Positions 1-5,608 of a DNA stretch of 6,544 bases are shown here, in pieces. How positions within the stretch are numbered: the first letter of the stretch is position 1; every line of letters begins with the position of its first letter. Location: assembly GCA_018725345.1 (NCBI GenBank), contig QLUI01000105.1:1-6544 (forward strand). The letters are read 5' to 3'. Below the pieces are notes generated by a model, which worked only from the letters and a program-made list of their open reading frames with translations, ran no database searches and was not told where the DNA came from. This stretch comes from Bacillota bacterium. GTDB taxonomy: Bacteria; Bacillota; Dethiobacteria; Dethiobacterales; Dethiobacteraceae. A program made the translations under genes and the position numbers.

Positions 1-23
1 AAAATATTATGCTAAATTACAGA

Positions 24-52
24 TTGTCTTACACCTGATTAAGTGATATAAT
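24..52 (+). promoter_or_regulatory. Sigma-A-type promoter of the hydrogenase operon
   Basis: A TTGTCT -35 box (24-29) and a perfect TATAAT -10 box (47-52) are separated by exactly 17 bases. The -10 is preceded by TGA, giving an extended -10 (TGnTATAAT). Transcription would start near base 59, leaving a leader of about 94 bases before hydC. I see no clear operator palindrome or riboswitch in that leader. This is the only strong forward promoter I see ahead of the operon. Confidence 0.75.
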
Positions 53-134
53 TCAATCGTCAAAAAAAGCAAATTCCTAGTTTTGATAGAACTCTTACCA
101 TGCCTAAGCCGTTAATTTAGCAGAAGATTAAAGC

Positions 135-142
135 AAAGGAGG
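135..142 (+). promoter_or_regulatory. Ribosome binding site of hydC
   Basis: AAAGGAGG lies 10 bases before the ATG at 153. It is a near-perfect anti-16S match and fixes the hydC start. Confidence 0.8.
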
Positions 143-152
143 AAAAAGAATC

Positions 153-632
153 ATGTGTGAATGCTGTGGAGGACACGTAGAAAACAAATTTGCTCCAGCG
201 GAGGTTATTTTAGCAAAATATGAAGGAATTAAAGGCTCTCTAATTCCGATTTTACAAGCTGTGCAAGACGAATACGGATATCTGCCAGAGGATGTTATGG
301 GTTATGTGGCTGAAGAGATTGATATTCCTTTAAGTCGTATTTATGGGGTAATTACTTTTTATGCCCAATTCCATCTAAAACCAAGAGGAAAGAACATCAT
401 CAGAATCTGTGTAGGGACTGCTTGCCATGTTAAAGGAGCTGGAAAAATAGTTACTGCTTTTGAAGAAAAATTAGGAGTTAAAGCCGGAGAGACTACTCCG
501 GATCTGAAATTTACCATAGAACCGATTGCTTGTGTAGGAGCTTGTGGTTTGGCCCCGGTAATTATGGTTAATCACGACACTTATGGTAAATTAAGTCCGA
601 AAATGGTTCGTGATGTTTTAGACAACTATTAA
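153..632 (+). CDS. hydC: NuoE-like [2Fe-2S] subunit of the bifurcating [FeFe]-hydrogenase (HydC/HndA type)
   Basis: This 159-residue protein belongs to the 24-kDa NADH-dehydrogenase (NuoE) family. It has an N-terminal helical region (about 15-75) and a thioredoxin-like [2Fe-2S] domain. The four ligand cysteines are visible in the usual C-x4-C ... C-x3-C arrangement: C86 and C91 (CVGTAC), then C127 and C131 (CVGAC). The length is normal for the family. In characterised trimeric hydrogenases this cytoplasmic subunit sits against the NuoF-like subunit and carries one cluster near the flavin. The gene is first in the operon and uses a strong ribosome binding site. One oddity is the N-terminus MCECCGG, with three extra cysteines in the first five residues whose role I cannot state. 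The gap to hydB is 837 bases, unlike the short gaps later in the operon, because an IS element begins a few bases after the stop codon. The family call is firm. The hydrogenase assignment rests on the neighbours. Confidence 0.93.
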   Translation: MCECCGGHVENKFAPAEVILAKYEGIKGSLIPILQAVQDEYGYLPEDVMGYVAEEIDIPLSRIYGVITFYAQFHLKPRGKNIIRICVGTACHVKGAGKIVTAFEEKLGVKAGETTPDLKFTIEPIACVGACGLAPVIMVNHDTYGKLSPKMVRDVLDNY

Positions 633-648
633 TTGTGACGTACTCCAA

Positions 649-663
649 CCACCTAAGAGGTGG
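649..663. repeat. Right-end subterminal hairpin of the IS200-type element
   Basis: CCACCT and AGGTGG pair perfectly around an AAG loop. The same CCACCT...AGGTGG pair recurs at the other end of the element. Y1 transposases bind such single-stranded hairpins at both ends. Confidence 0.7.
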
Positions 664-746
664 GGGACTTCTTGGGACATATCAACCACTGTTGATATGA
701 TTACCAAGCTATCCCCGTTCGCCCAACGGTTCTTTTACCTCAATCA

Positions 747-781
747 GGCTATGCCGAGCATTCGACAGCCTTCATTTTTTT
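747..781 (+). terminator. Terminator-like hairpin with T-run inside the IS element
   Basis: GGCT/AGCC at the base and ATGC/GCAT above it form an imperfect hairpin (747-770, with a 5-base bulge on the 3' side). TTCA and a run of seven T (775-781) follow. On the plus strand this could partly stop transcription entering from hydC, which would shield tnpA and reduce hydB and hydA expression. The bulge makes it weak at best. On the minus strand the same bases may be part of the omega-RNA-like region. Confidence 0.3.
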
Positions 782-837
782 GTTTATTAACACTGTTTGC
801 TCTGTATTAGGATACAGACGGAATTTGTATGCTTTGT

Positions 838-1239
838 TCATATTTGTTCACCCTGGCTTTCTATATAGCGATTGACAACCTCTATTGCTACACCGCCGGA
901 GGTAAGCAGGCAGAAGCTTCTTGACCAAAAGTATTCCTTCCAGAGATATTTGCGGATTTCCGGGTAGTCCTTTTTTATCAAGCGAGAGGAGGCGCTTTTA
1001 TATGAATTTATGAATTTTGATAATTCGCTGTTTGGGTGAGCCTTGAACAAAATATGCACATGGTCTTTGTCGTGGTTCCATTCTTGTAAAGTTATATTGT
1101 TATTCGCGGCTATGTACCCGAAAATCTCTTTTAGCCGGATTGATATAGTATCAGTTATCACTTTCCGGCGATACCTAACGACAAGAATAAGATGGTAGTA
1201 CATCAGGAATACTGAATGATTATTGCTGTCTAATTTCAT
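838..1239 (-). CDS. tnpA: IS200/IS605-family Y1 transposase TnpA
   Basis: This 133-residue single-strand DNA transposase looks intact. The HUH metal-binding motif is seen as H60-V61-H62 (DHVHILF). The catalytic tyrosine is Y125 in RYIESQ, with the supporting glutamine Q129 four residues later. Conserved family blocks such as YYHL (14-17), KSASSRLIK (81-89) and FWSRSF (104-109) are present. Family members are normally 130-155 residues. I chose the ATG at 1239-1237 although the frame is open to 1299. It has GGCGGTGA (1251-1244) just upstream, and the gene's promoter -10 at 1276-1271 lies inside the longer frame, so the upstream codons are probably untranslated. The gene runs antisense to the hydrogenase operon and is driven by its own promoter. 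It carries out peel-and-paste transposition at the lagging strand. No accompanying tnpB is present. Confidence 0.93.
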   Translation of the reverse strand: MKLDSNNHSVFLMYYHLILVVRYRRKVITDTISIRLKEIFGYIAANNNITLQEWNHDKDHVHILFKAHPNSELSKFINSYKSASSRLIKKDYPEIRKYLWKEYFWSRSFCLLTSGGVAIEVVNRYIESQGEQI

Positions 1240-1270
1240 TGATTCACCGCCATTCATGGTTATATTACTG

Positions 1271-1299
1271 ATTATATCATGACGGCAAAATAATAACAA
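1271..1299 (-). promoter_or_regulatory. Promoter of tnpA
   Basis: Read on the minus strand, TTGTTA (1299-1294) and a perfect TATAAT (1276-1271) are 17 bases apart, with TGA before the -10 (extended -10). Transcription would begin near 1264. This leaves a leader of about 25 bases before the ATG at 1239 and supports the shorter tnpA start. Confidence 0.7.
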
Positions 1300-1324
1300 T
1301 AGGAGAAGGGCAGCAATTCATCCC

Positions 1325-1378
1325 CCACCTACACTCTCACTTCGTGAGCAAGGCAGTTTAGAGGTGGAAGACTTCTTG
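1325..1378. repeat. Left-end hairpins and repeat of the IS200-type element
   Basis: CCACCT (1325-1330) pairs with AGGTGG (1362-1367) as an outer stem. CTCAC/GTGAG around TTC (1336-1348) forms an inner hairpin. The block AGAGGTGG-nn-GACTTCTTG (1360-1378) repeats the right-end sequence at 656-674 with two mismatches. This is the recognition structure expected at the end upstream of tnpA. Confidence 0.65.
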
Positions 1379-1455
1379 CCGCATAAAAGTTAAAAAAGAA
1401 ATCAGTTAAAAATTGAGGATGGAGGATTAGGCTTAAATTAACACTAATTTTGTTT

Positions 1456-1463
1456 AGGAGGTG
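1456..1463 (+). promoter_or_regulatory. Ribosome binding site that fixes the hydB start
   Basis: AGGAGGTG lies 6 bases before ATG 1470. An in-frame GTG at 1461 falls inside this site, so it cannot be the start. The first three codons of the longer frame should be dropped. The site lies outside the IS element, so hydB keeps its own translation signal. Confidence 0.85.
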
Positions 1464-1469
1464 CGATTA

Positions 1470-3332
1470 ATGGGAAAATTAAGATCAATAGAAGAATTAG
1501 AACTCTTAAGAAATAAAATCAATGCGTCTATTGACCATAGCCAGCTTTGCGTCTATATCTGCGGGGGTACTGGATGTAAGGCTTGTGGTGCAGATGCGGC
1601 AAAAGATGCTCTTCAAGCAATGTTCAAAGCTAAAGGGATAAAAGATATTAAAATTAAAATGACTGGGTGCCATGGTTTTTGCGAAAAAGGGGCTCTCATG
1701 ATCATAGAGCCCTATGATATTTATTATTGTCATGTACAACCGGAAGATATGGAAGAAATAGTAGAAAAAACCATTAAAAAAGGGGAACCTATTGAAAGAT
1801 TGCTCTACCATGATCCGGTAAGCGGTAAAATCTTCGTTCACTCTAAGGACAACCCATTCTATGTTAAACAAAAACGTATTGTTTTATCCAACTGTGGTCA
1901 TGTTGATGCGGAAAGCATTGAGGATTATCTGGTCAAAGACGGTTTCGTTGCTTTGGCTAAAATGTTAGGTGGCATGACTTCTGAGCAAGTTGTGGCAGAA
2001 GTAACTGCTTCCGGCTTAAGGGGGCGTGGAGGGGCTGGTTTCCCTACAGGAATAAAATTTGCTGAAGGGCGTAAAGCTAAAGGCGATGGAACTGGTAAAA
2101 AATACATGGTCTGTAATGGTGATGAGGGTGACCCGGGGGCATTTATGGACAGATCCATTATGGAAGGGGATCCTTATAAATTAATTGAAGGGATGCTGAT
2201 CGGTGCTTTTGCTGTCGGGTCTGATGAAGGATATATCTATGTCCGGGCCGAGTATCCGCTAGCTATTCAGCGTTTAAAAATTGCGATGGCTCAATGTGAA
2301 GAATTAGCCTTACTAGGAGAAAATATTCTTGGAACTAACTTTAGCTTCAAGTTGAAAATCAAAGAGGGTGCAGGAGCCTTCGTGTGCGGTGAGTCCACTG
2401 CATTGACTAGCTCCATTGAAGGTGGCCGTGGGATGCCGCGTATTCGTCCGCCACAAACAGCTCAAAAAGGACTATGGGGTAAACCAACCGTCTTAAATAA
2501 TGTAGAAACTTTTGCCAGTTTACCGGCTATTATTGAAAACGGTTCTGCTTGGTATGCTGCCATGGGAACGGAAAAATCTAAAGGAACGAAGACCTTTGCT
2601 GTCGCCGGCAAAGTAAGAAGAATCGGTCTGGTAGAAATACCGATGGGACTAACAGTAAGAGAACTGATTTTTGATATCGGCGGCGGAGTTCCGGATGGGA
2701 AAGAATTCAAAGCGGTACAAATGGGAGGTCCTTCCGGTGGTTGCTTAACTAGAGATCACCTAGACCTGCCAATTGACTTTGATTCTTTAACTCAAGCAGG
2801 ATCTATCATGGGTTCTGGGGGAGCGGTAGTAGTTGATGAAGAAACTTGTATGGTGGACTTCGCTCGTTTCTTCCTGGACTTTACACAAAGAGAATCCTGT
2901 GGCAAGTGTATTCCTTGTCGTGAAGGGACTAAGAGAATGCTGGAAATTCTAGAGAGAATCTGCATCGGTGAGGGTAAAGACGGTGATATTGAGCTGCTAG
3001 AAGAATTAAGCAATATGATTATCAGTTCTTCTCTCTGTGGATTAGGCAAAACTGCTCCTAATCCGGTTCTTTCTACAATCAACCATTTCCGTGATGAGTA
3101 TGAAGCTCATATTCATCATAAAAAATGTCCGGCTAAGGCTTGTCCACCATTATTAACTTTTGGTATTGACCCTAGCAAGTGTAAAGGCTGTACTAAGTGT
3201 GTGAAGAGAGCTTGTCCGGTGAAGGCTATTACTGGCGAAATTAGAAAACCTCACAAACTTGATATGAAGCTTTGTGTACAATGTGGTGCTTGCTTTGATA
3301 TTTGCCCCTTTGATGCCGTAACTAAAGAATAA
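1470..3332 (+). CDS. hydB: NuoF-like NADH/FMN subunit of the bifurcating [FeFe]-hydrogenase (HydB/HndC type)
   Basis: This 620-residue cytoplasmic flavoprotein has four parts in order. The first is an N-terminal thioredoxin-like [2Fe-2S] domain (about 20-100; C31, C36, C67, C71). The second is a NuoF core with the FMN/NAD motifs GLRGRGGAGFPTG (182-194), GDEGDPGAF (217-225) and GAGAFVCGEST (300-310). The third is an SLBB segment (about 375-410) followed by a [4Fe-4S] site C477-x2-C480-x2-C483 with C523. The fourth is a C-terminal ferredoxin-like domain with two cluster motifs (C571-C582 and C602-C612). This is the full architecture of HydB/HndC, longer than respiratory NuoF. In the characterised complexes this subunit binds NAD(H) and is the likely bifurcation site. 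The first C-terminal motif is CX2CX2CX4CP, with four residues instead of three before the last cysteine. hydA follows after 33 bases, so the two are surely co-transcribed. Confidence 0.96.
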   Translation: MGKLRSIEELELLRNKINASIDHSQLCVYICGGTGCKACGADAAKDALQAMFKAKGIKDIKIKMTGCHGFCEKGALMIIEPYDIYYCHVQPEDMEEIVEKTIKKGEPIERLLYHDPVSGKIFVHSKDNPFYVKQKRIVLSNCGHVDAESIEDYLVKDGFVALAKMLGGMTSEQVVAEVTASGLRGRGGAGFPTGIKFAEGRKAKGDGTGKKYMVCNGDEGDPGAFMDRSIMEGDPYKLIEGMLIGAFAVGSDEGYIYVRAEYPLAIQRLKIAMAQCEELALLGENILGTNFSFKLKIKEGAGAFVCGESTALTSSIEGGRGMPRIRPPQTAQKGLWGKPTVLNNVETFASLPAIIENGSAWYAAMGTEKSKGTKTFAVAGKVRRIGLVEIPMGLTVRELIFDIGGGVPDGKEFKAVQMGGPSGGCLTRDHLDLPIDFDSLTQAGSIMGSGGAVVVDEETCMVDFARFFLDFTQRESCGKCIPCREGTKRMLEILERICIGEGKDGDIELLEELSNMIISSSLCGLGKTAPNPVLSTINHFRDEYEAHIHHKKCPAKACPPLLTFGIDPSKCKGCTKCVKRACPVKAITGEIRKPHKLDMKLCVQCGACFDICPFDAVTKE

Positions 3333-3345
3333 GACGTTAACTAAG

Positions 3346-3352
3346 AAAGGAG
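3346..3352 (+). promoter_or_regulatory. Ribosome binding site of hydA
   Basis: AAAGGAG lies 13 bases before ATG 3366 and only 1 base before the in-frame GTG 3354. The GTG is too close to be used. ATG 3366 is preferred over ATG 3372 (19 bases away). The spacing is slightly long, so the start is good to within two codons. Confidence 0.6.
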
Positions 3353-3365
3353 CGTGAACTGTAAG

Positions 3366-5075
3366 ATGTCCATGATTAATTTAATTATAAATAACCAAGC
3401 TATAGAAGTAGAACCTGATACGACTATACTTGAAGCTGCAGCAAAGCTGGGAATTAAAATTCCTACTCTTTGCTACCTTCCTGAATTAAGAAAATTTGGT
3501 GCTTGCCGGATTTGTGTTGTTGAGGATGCTAGAGGCACTTTAGTCCCTGCTTGCTACACTCCGGTTAAGGAAGGCATGGTGTTAAAAACTGCTAGCCCTA
3601 AGACAATCAAAACCAGAAAAACTATTCTGGAACTTTTGTTGGCTAGTCATAACGGAAACTGTTTGATTTGCGATAGAAACGGGCGTTGTACCCTACAAAC
3701 TATGGCTTATGAAATGGATGTAAGAGAGATAAGATTTAAGGGGGCCATAAGGGATTTCCCAATGGATGCCAGTGGAGCTGTTATTAGAGATCCTAATAAA
3801 TGTATTCTTTGCGGTAATTGCGTGCGGATGTGCCATGAAGTGCAAACGGTAGGAACTATCGATTTTACTGATCGGGGCTTTACTGCTTCTGTGGCTACTG
3901 CTTTTGATAAACCTATTATTGAATCCAACTGTATATTCTGCGGACAATGTGTGCTAGTCTGCCCGGTAGCGGCACTAGTAGAAACTTCCGAAATCGAAGC
4001 TGTAAAAACTGCCATTGCTTCTGATAAACATGTGGTGGTCCAAGTAGCTCCGGCAGTGCGGGTCAGTTTAGGAGAAGAATTTGGTTTAGAGCCAGGAACT
4101 CTAGTGACAGGGAAGATAGTGGCAGCCCTGCGCCGTTTAGGTTTTGATAAAATATTTGACACTCAATTTACAGCTGATTTAACCATCATGGAAGAAGGAG
4201 CAGAGTTACTGCACAGAATTAAAGACGGTGGAGCACTGCCTATGTTTACTTCCTGTTCGCCAGCTTGGATTAAATTCTGCGAGCAATTTTATCCGGAACT
4301 TCTGCCTAATGTTTCCACTTGCAAATCTCCCCAAGAGATGTTTGGGGCGATAGCCAAAACTTATTATGCTGAGAAAAGCGGAATTGATCCGAAAGACATC
4401 TTTGTAGTATCCATTATGCCTTGTACTGCCAAAAAATATGAGAAAAACAGACCGGAAATGAAAAATGAGGTTGATGCAGTGCTTACTACCAGAGAATTAG
4501 CCAAAATGATTAAACAAGCCGGTATTGAATTTAAAACTTTGCCGGATGAAGACTTCGACTCTCCTCTTGGCCAATCTACCGGGGCGGGAACTATCTTTGG
4601 GGTAACCGGCGGGATGATGGAGGCTACTTTAAGAACAGTATATGCAATAGTAACTGAAAAGGAGCTAGAAGGGGATGCTTTAGAGTTAACAGCAGTTCGG
4701 GGTTTAGAAGGAATAAGGGAAGCCACTATTCCGCTGGGGGATTTAAACCTTAAAGTTGCTGTCACTACCGGTTTAGGAAATGCCAGAGTTTTGCTGGACA
4801 AAATTAAAGCAGGGGAAGCCGACTATCATTTGGTAGAAATAATGCCTTGTTCAGGGGGTTGTATTAATGGTGGTGGTCAACCATACACTAATGATCCTGC
4901 CCTTAAAGAAAAAAGAGCTGCCGGTTTATACGAATCTGACAGAAGCCTGCCTTTAAGAAAATCTCACTTAAATCCAGCTGTACAAAAAGCTTATCAAGAA
5001 TATTTCGGCAAACCAAATAGTCATAAAGCTCACGAAATTTTGCATACACATTATCATCAAAAACCTAGACATTAA
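3366..5075 (+). CDS. hydA: Catalytic [FeFe]-hydrogenase subunit with H-cluster (HydA/HndD type)
   Basis: This 569-residue enzyme reduces protons to H2 or oxidises H2, in the cytoplasm. Its domains in order are: a plant-type [2Fe-2S] domain (C36, C47, C50, C63); a His-Cys [4Fe-4S] site (H95, C99, C102, C108); two [4Fe-4S] motifs (C146-C156 and C189-C199); and the H-cluster domain (about 220-560). The three H-cluster signatures are TSCSPAW (295-301), MPCTAKKYE (351-359) and EIMPCSGGCINGGGQ (491-505), so C353, C495 and C499 are present. This is the four-cluster (M3) layout of NADH-linked hydrogenases. The protein ends soon after the usual C-terminal GKPNSHKAHEILH block, with no extra C-terminal domain. 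In the first signature the usual CC is CS. No tat or lipoprotein signal is seen. Maturation genes (hydE, hydF, hydG) are not in the window. Confidence 0.97.
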   Translation: MSMINLIINNQAIEVEPDTTILEAAAKLGIKIPTLCYLPELRKFGACRICVVEDARGTLVPACYTPVKEGMVLKTASPKTIKTRKTILELLLASHNGNCLICDRNGRCTLQTMAYEMDVREIRFKGAIRDFPMDASGAVIRDPNKCILCGNCVRMCHEVQTVGTIDFTDRGFTASVATAFDKPIIESNCIFCGQCVLVCPVAALVETSEIEAVKTAIASDKHVVVQVAPAVRVSLGEEFGLEPGTLVTGKIVAALRRLGFDKIFDTQFTADLTIMEEGAELLHRIKDGGALPMFTSCSPAWIKFCEQFYPELLPNVSTCKSPQEMFGAIAKTYYAEKSGIDPKDIFVVSIMPCTAKKYEKNRPEMKNEVDAVLTTRELAKMIKQAGIEFKTLPDEDFDSPLGQSTGAGTIFGVTGGMMEATLRTVYAIVTEKELEGDALELTAVRGLEGIREATIPLGDLNLKVAVTTGLGNARVLLDKIKAGEADYHLVEIMPCSGGCINGGGQPYTNDPALKEKRAAGLYESDRSLPLRKSHLNPAVQKAYQEYFGKPNSHKAHEILHTHYHQKPRH

Positions 5076-5079
5076 GAGA

Positions 5080-5135
5080 ATTTCCCGTTCGATGAAGTTA
5101 GCGTTGAAAGAGACGGAGGCGGGAAATGTTTTTAT
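5080..5135 (+). promoter_or_regulatory. Inverted repeat with T-run between hydA and the Fe-S protein gene
   Basis: ATTTCCCG (5080-5087) and CGGGAAAT (5120-5127) are a perfect 8-base inverted repeat with a 32-base loop. GTTTTTAT follows. It begins 5 bases after the hydA stop and ends before the next gene's ribosome binding site. It could be a leaky terminator or processing site that sets the ratio of the last gene to hydCBA. The long loop makes a classical strong terminator unlikely. Confidence 0.45.
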
Positions 5136-5169
5136 ACGAAGTCAATTAAAAAAGGGGATGTGAAGAAAT

Positions 5170-5607
5170 ATGGCTAGAGTAGCGTTCAAAAAGGAGCTTT
5201 GCACAGCTTGCAAAACTTGTGAACAAGTTTGTATAGAAGTTCATTCCAAGTCCAAGACTATGCTAGGAGCTATCAAAGAATCGCCAAAACCAAGAACAAG
5301 AATTGAGATTAAGTATTTGCCGGAAAAAGGAACTCTCAAGGCAGTTCAATGTGTTCAATGTGGGAAAGCTAAGTGTATTGAGATTTGTCCGGCAGAAGCT
5401 CTAGCAAAAAATGAAAGAGGCGTAGTTTTATGTGATTGGGAAAAATGTGTAGGTTGTACTCTTTGTGAAGAGGTGTGTCCGTTTCAGGCTATTTTTGTAG
5501 ATGAAGACCTAGATAAGGCTCTTAAATGCGATCTTTGCTATGGAGTAAGCGATGAAGCTGCTTGTGTAGTTGCATGTCCAACAAAAGCTCTTACTGTAAA
5601 AGAGTAA
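5170..5607 (+). CDS. Four-cluster [4Fe-4S] electron-transfer protein (HycB/CooF/DmsB-like)
   Basis: This 145-residue soluble ferredoxin-like protein has exactly sixteen cysteines in four groups: C11-C14-C17-C21, C61-C64-C69-C73, C93-C96-C99-C103 and C120-C123-C132-C136. This is the pattern of the HycB/CooF/DmsB family, whose members hold four [4Fe-4S] clusters as a molecular wire. There is no signal peptide or membrane segment, so it acts in the cytoplasm. The start is ATG 5170, with a moderate GGGG-containing ribosome binding site at 5151-5157. It lies 94 bases after hydA, behind an inverted repeat, on the same strand. By position it may link the hydrogenase to another enzyme, such as a formate or CO dehydrogenase or an aldehyde oxidoreductase, as HycB-type subunits do elsewhere. 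The partner is not visible here. The family call is firm and the partner is unknown. Confidence 0.88.
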   Translation: MARVAFKKELCTACKTCEQVCIEVHSKSKTMLGAIKESPKPRTRIEIKYLPEKGTLKAVQCVQCGKAKCIEICPAEALAKNERGVVLCDWEKCVGCTLCEEVCPFQAIFVDEDLDKALKCDLCYGVSDEAACVVACPTKALTVKE

Positions 5608-5608
5608 T

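Larger units (their letters stand above)
635..790 (-). ncRNA. Structured right end resembling a TnpB-type omega-RNA (candidate)
   Basis: Between the tnpA stop and the element end there is no reading frame I can defend, but four stem-loops occur in succession. Stem 649-663 is CCACCT/AGGTGG with a 3-base loop. Stem 678-699 has 9 perfect pairs and a 4-base loop, and is enclosed by a further CTTGG/CCAAG pairing (671-675 with 704-708). Stem 715-729 is CCGTT/AACGG. Stem 747-770 is an imperfect 24-base hairpin. In the related tnpB-carrying IS605 and IS607 elements, the right end is transcribed as a structured guide RNA (omega-RNA) that finishes at the element boundary. The arrangement here fits that layout in tnpA orientation, but tnpB is absent. 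It could be a relic of a lost tnpB or simply DNA hairpins used by TnpA. Transcription is inferred, not seen. Confidence 0.4.
635..1385 (-). mobile_element. IS200/IS605-type insertion sequence (tnpA only) between hydC and hydB
   Basis: The element contains one Y1 transposase gene on the minus strand, flanked by related subterminal hairpins rather than by long inverted repeats, as this family does. A 19-base direct repeat with two mismatches occurs at 656-674 and 1360-1378 (AGAGGTGG, two variable bases, GACTTCTTG). In tnpA orientation it lies on the 5' side of, and runs into, the hairpin at each end, where the family keeps its cleavage-site guide sequences. The exact ends are not certain. The right end falls within about 3-10 bases of the hydC stop (candidate GTGAC at 635-639), and the left end lies near 1380-1390. 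The size, about 750 bp, is typical of tnpA-only IS200 elements. No target duplication is expected for this single-strand mechanism. Confidence 0.85.

Noticed and set aside
59..134. Riboswitch in the hydC leader
   Set aside because: Only a weak CTAA/TTAG pairing is seen. There is no recognisable aptamer or terminator.
649..770. CRISPR-like repeat array
   Set aside because: The stem-loops differ in sequence and spacing. They are IS end structures, not repeated units.
1240..1299. N-terminal extension of tnpA (20 extra codons from the upstream start at 1299)
   Set aside because: The tnpA promoter -10 lies inside this stretch, the family normally begins at the later methionine, and a ribosome binding site precedes ATG 1239.
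1461..1469. GTG start of hydB
   Set aside because: It overlaps the ribosome binding site. ATG 1470 is correctly spaced.
1506..4801. Several minus-strand reading frames of 77-151 codons inside hydB and hydA
   Set aside because: They are antisense shadows of strongly supported coding sequence, with no family signatures or ribosome binding sites of their own.
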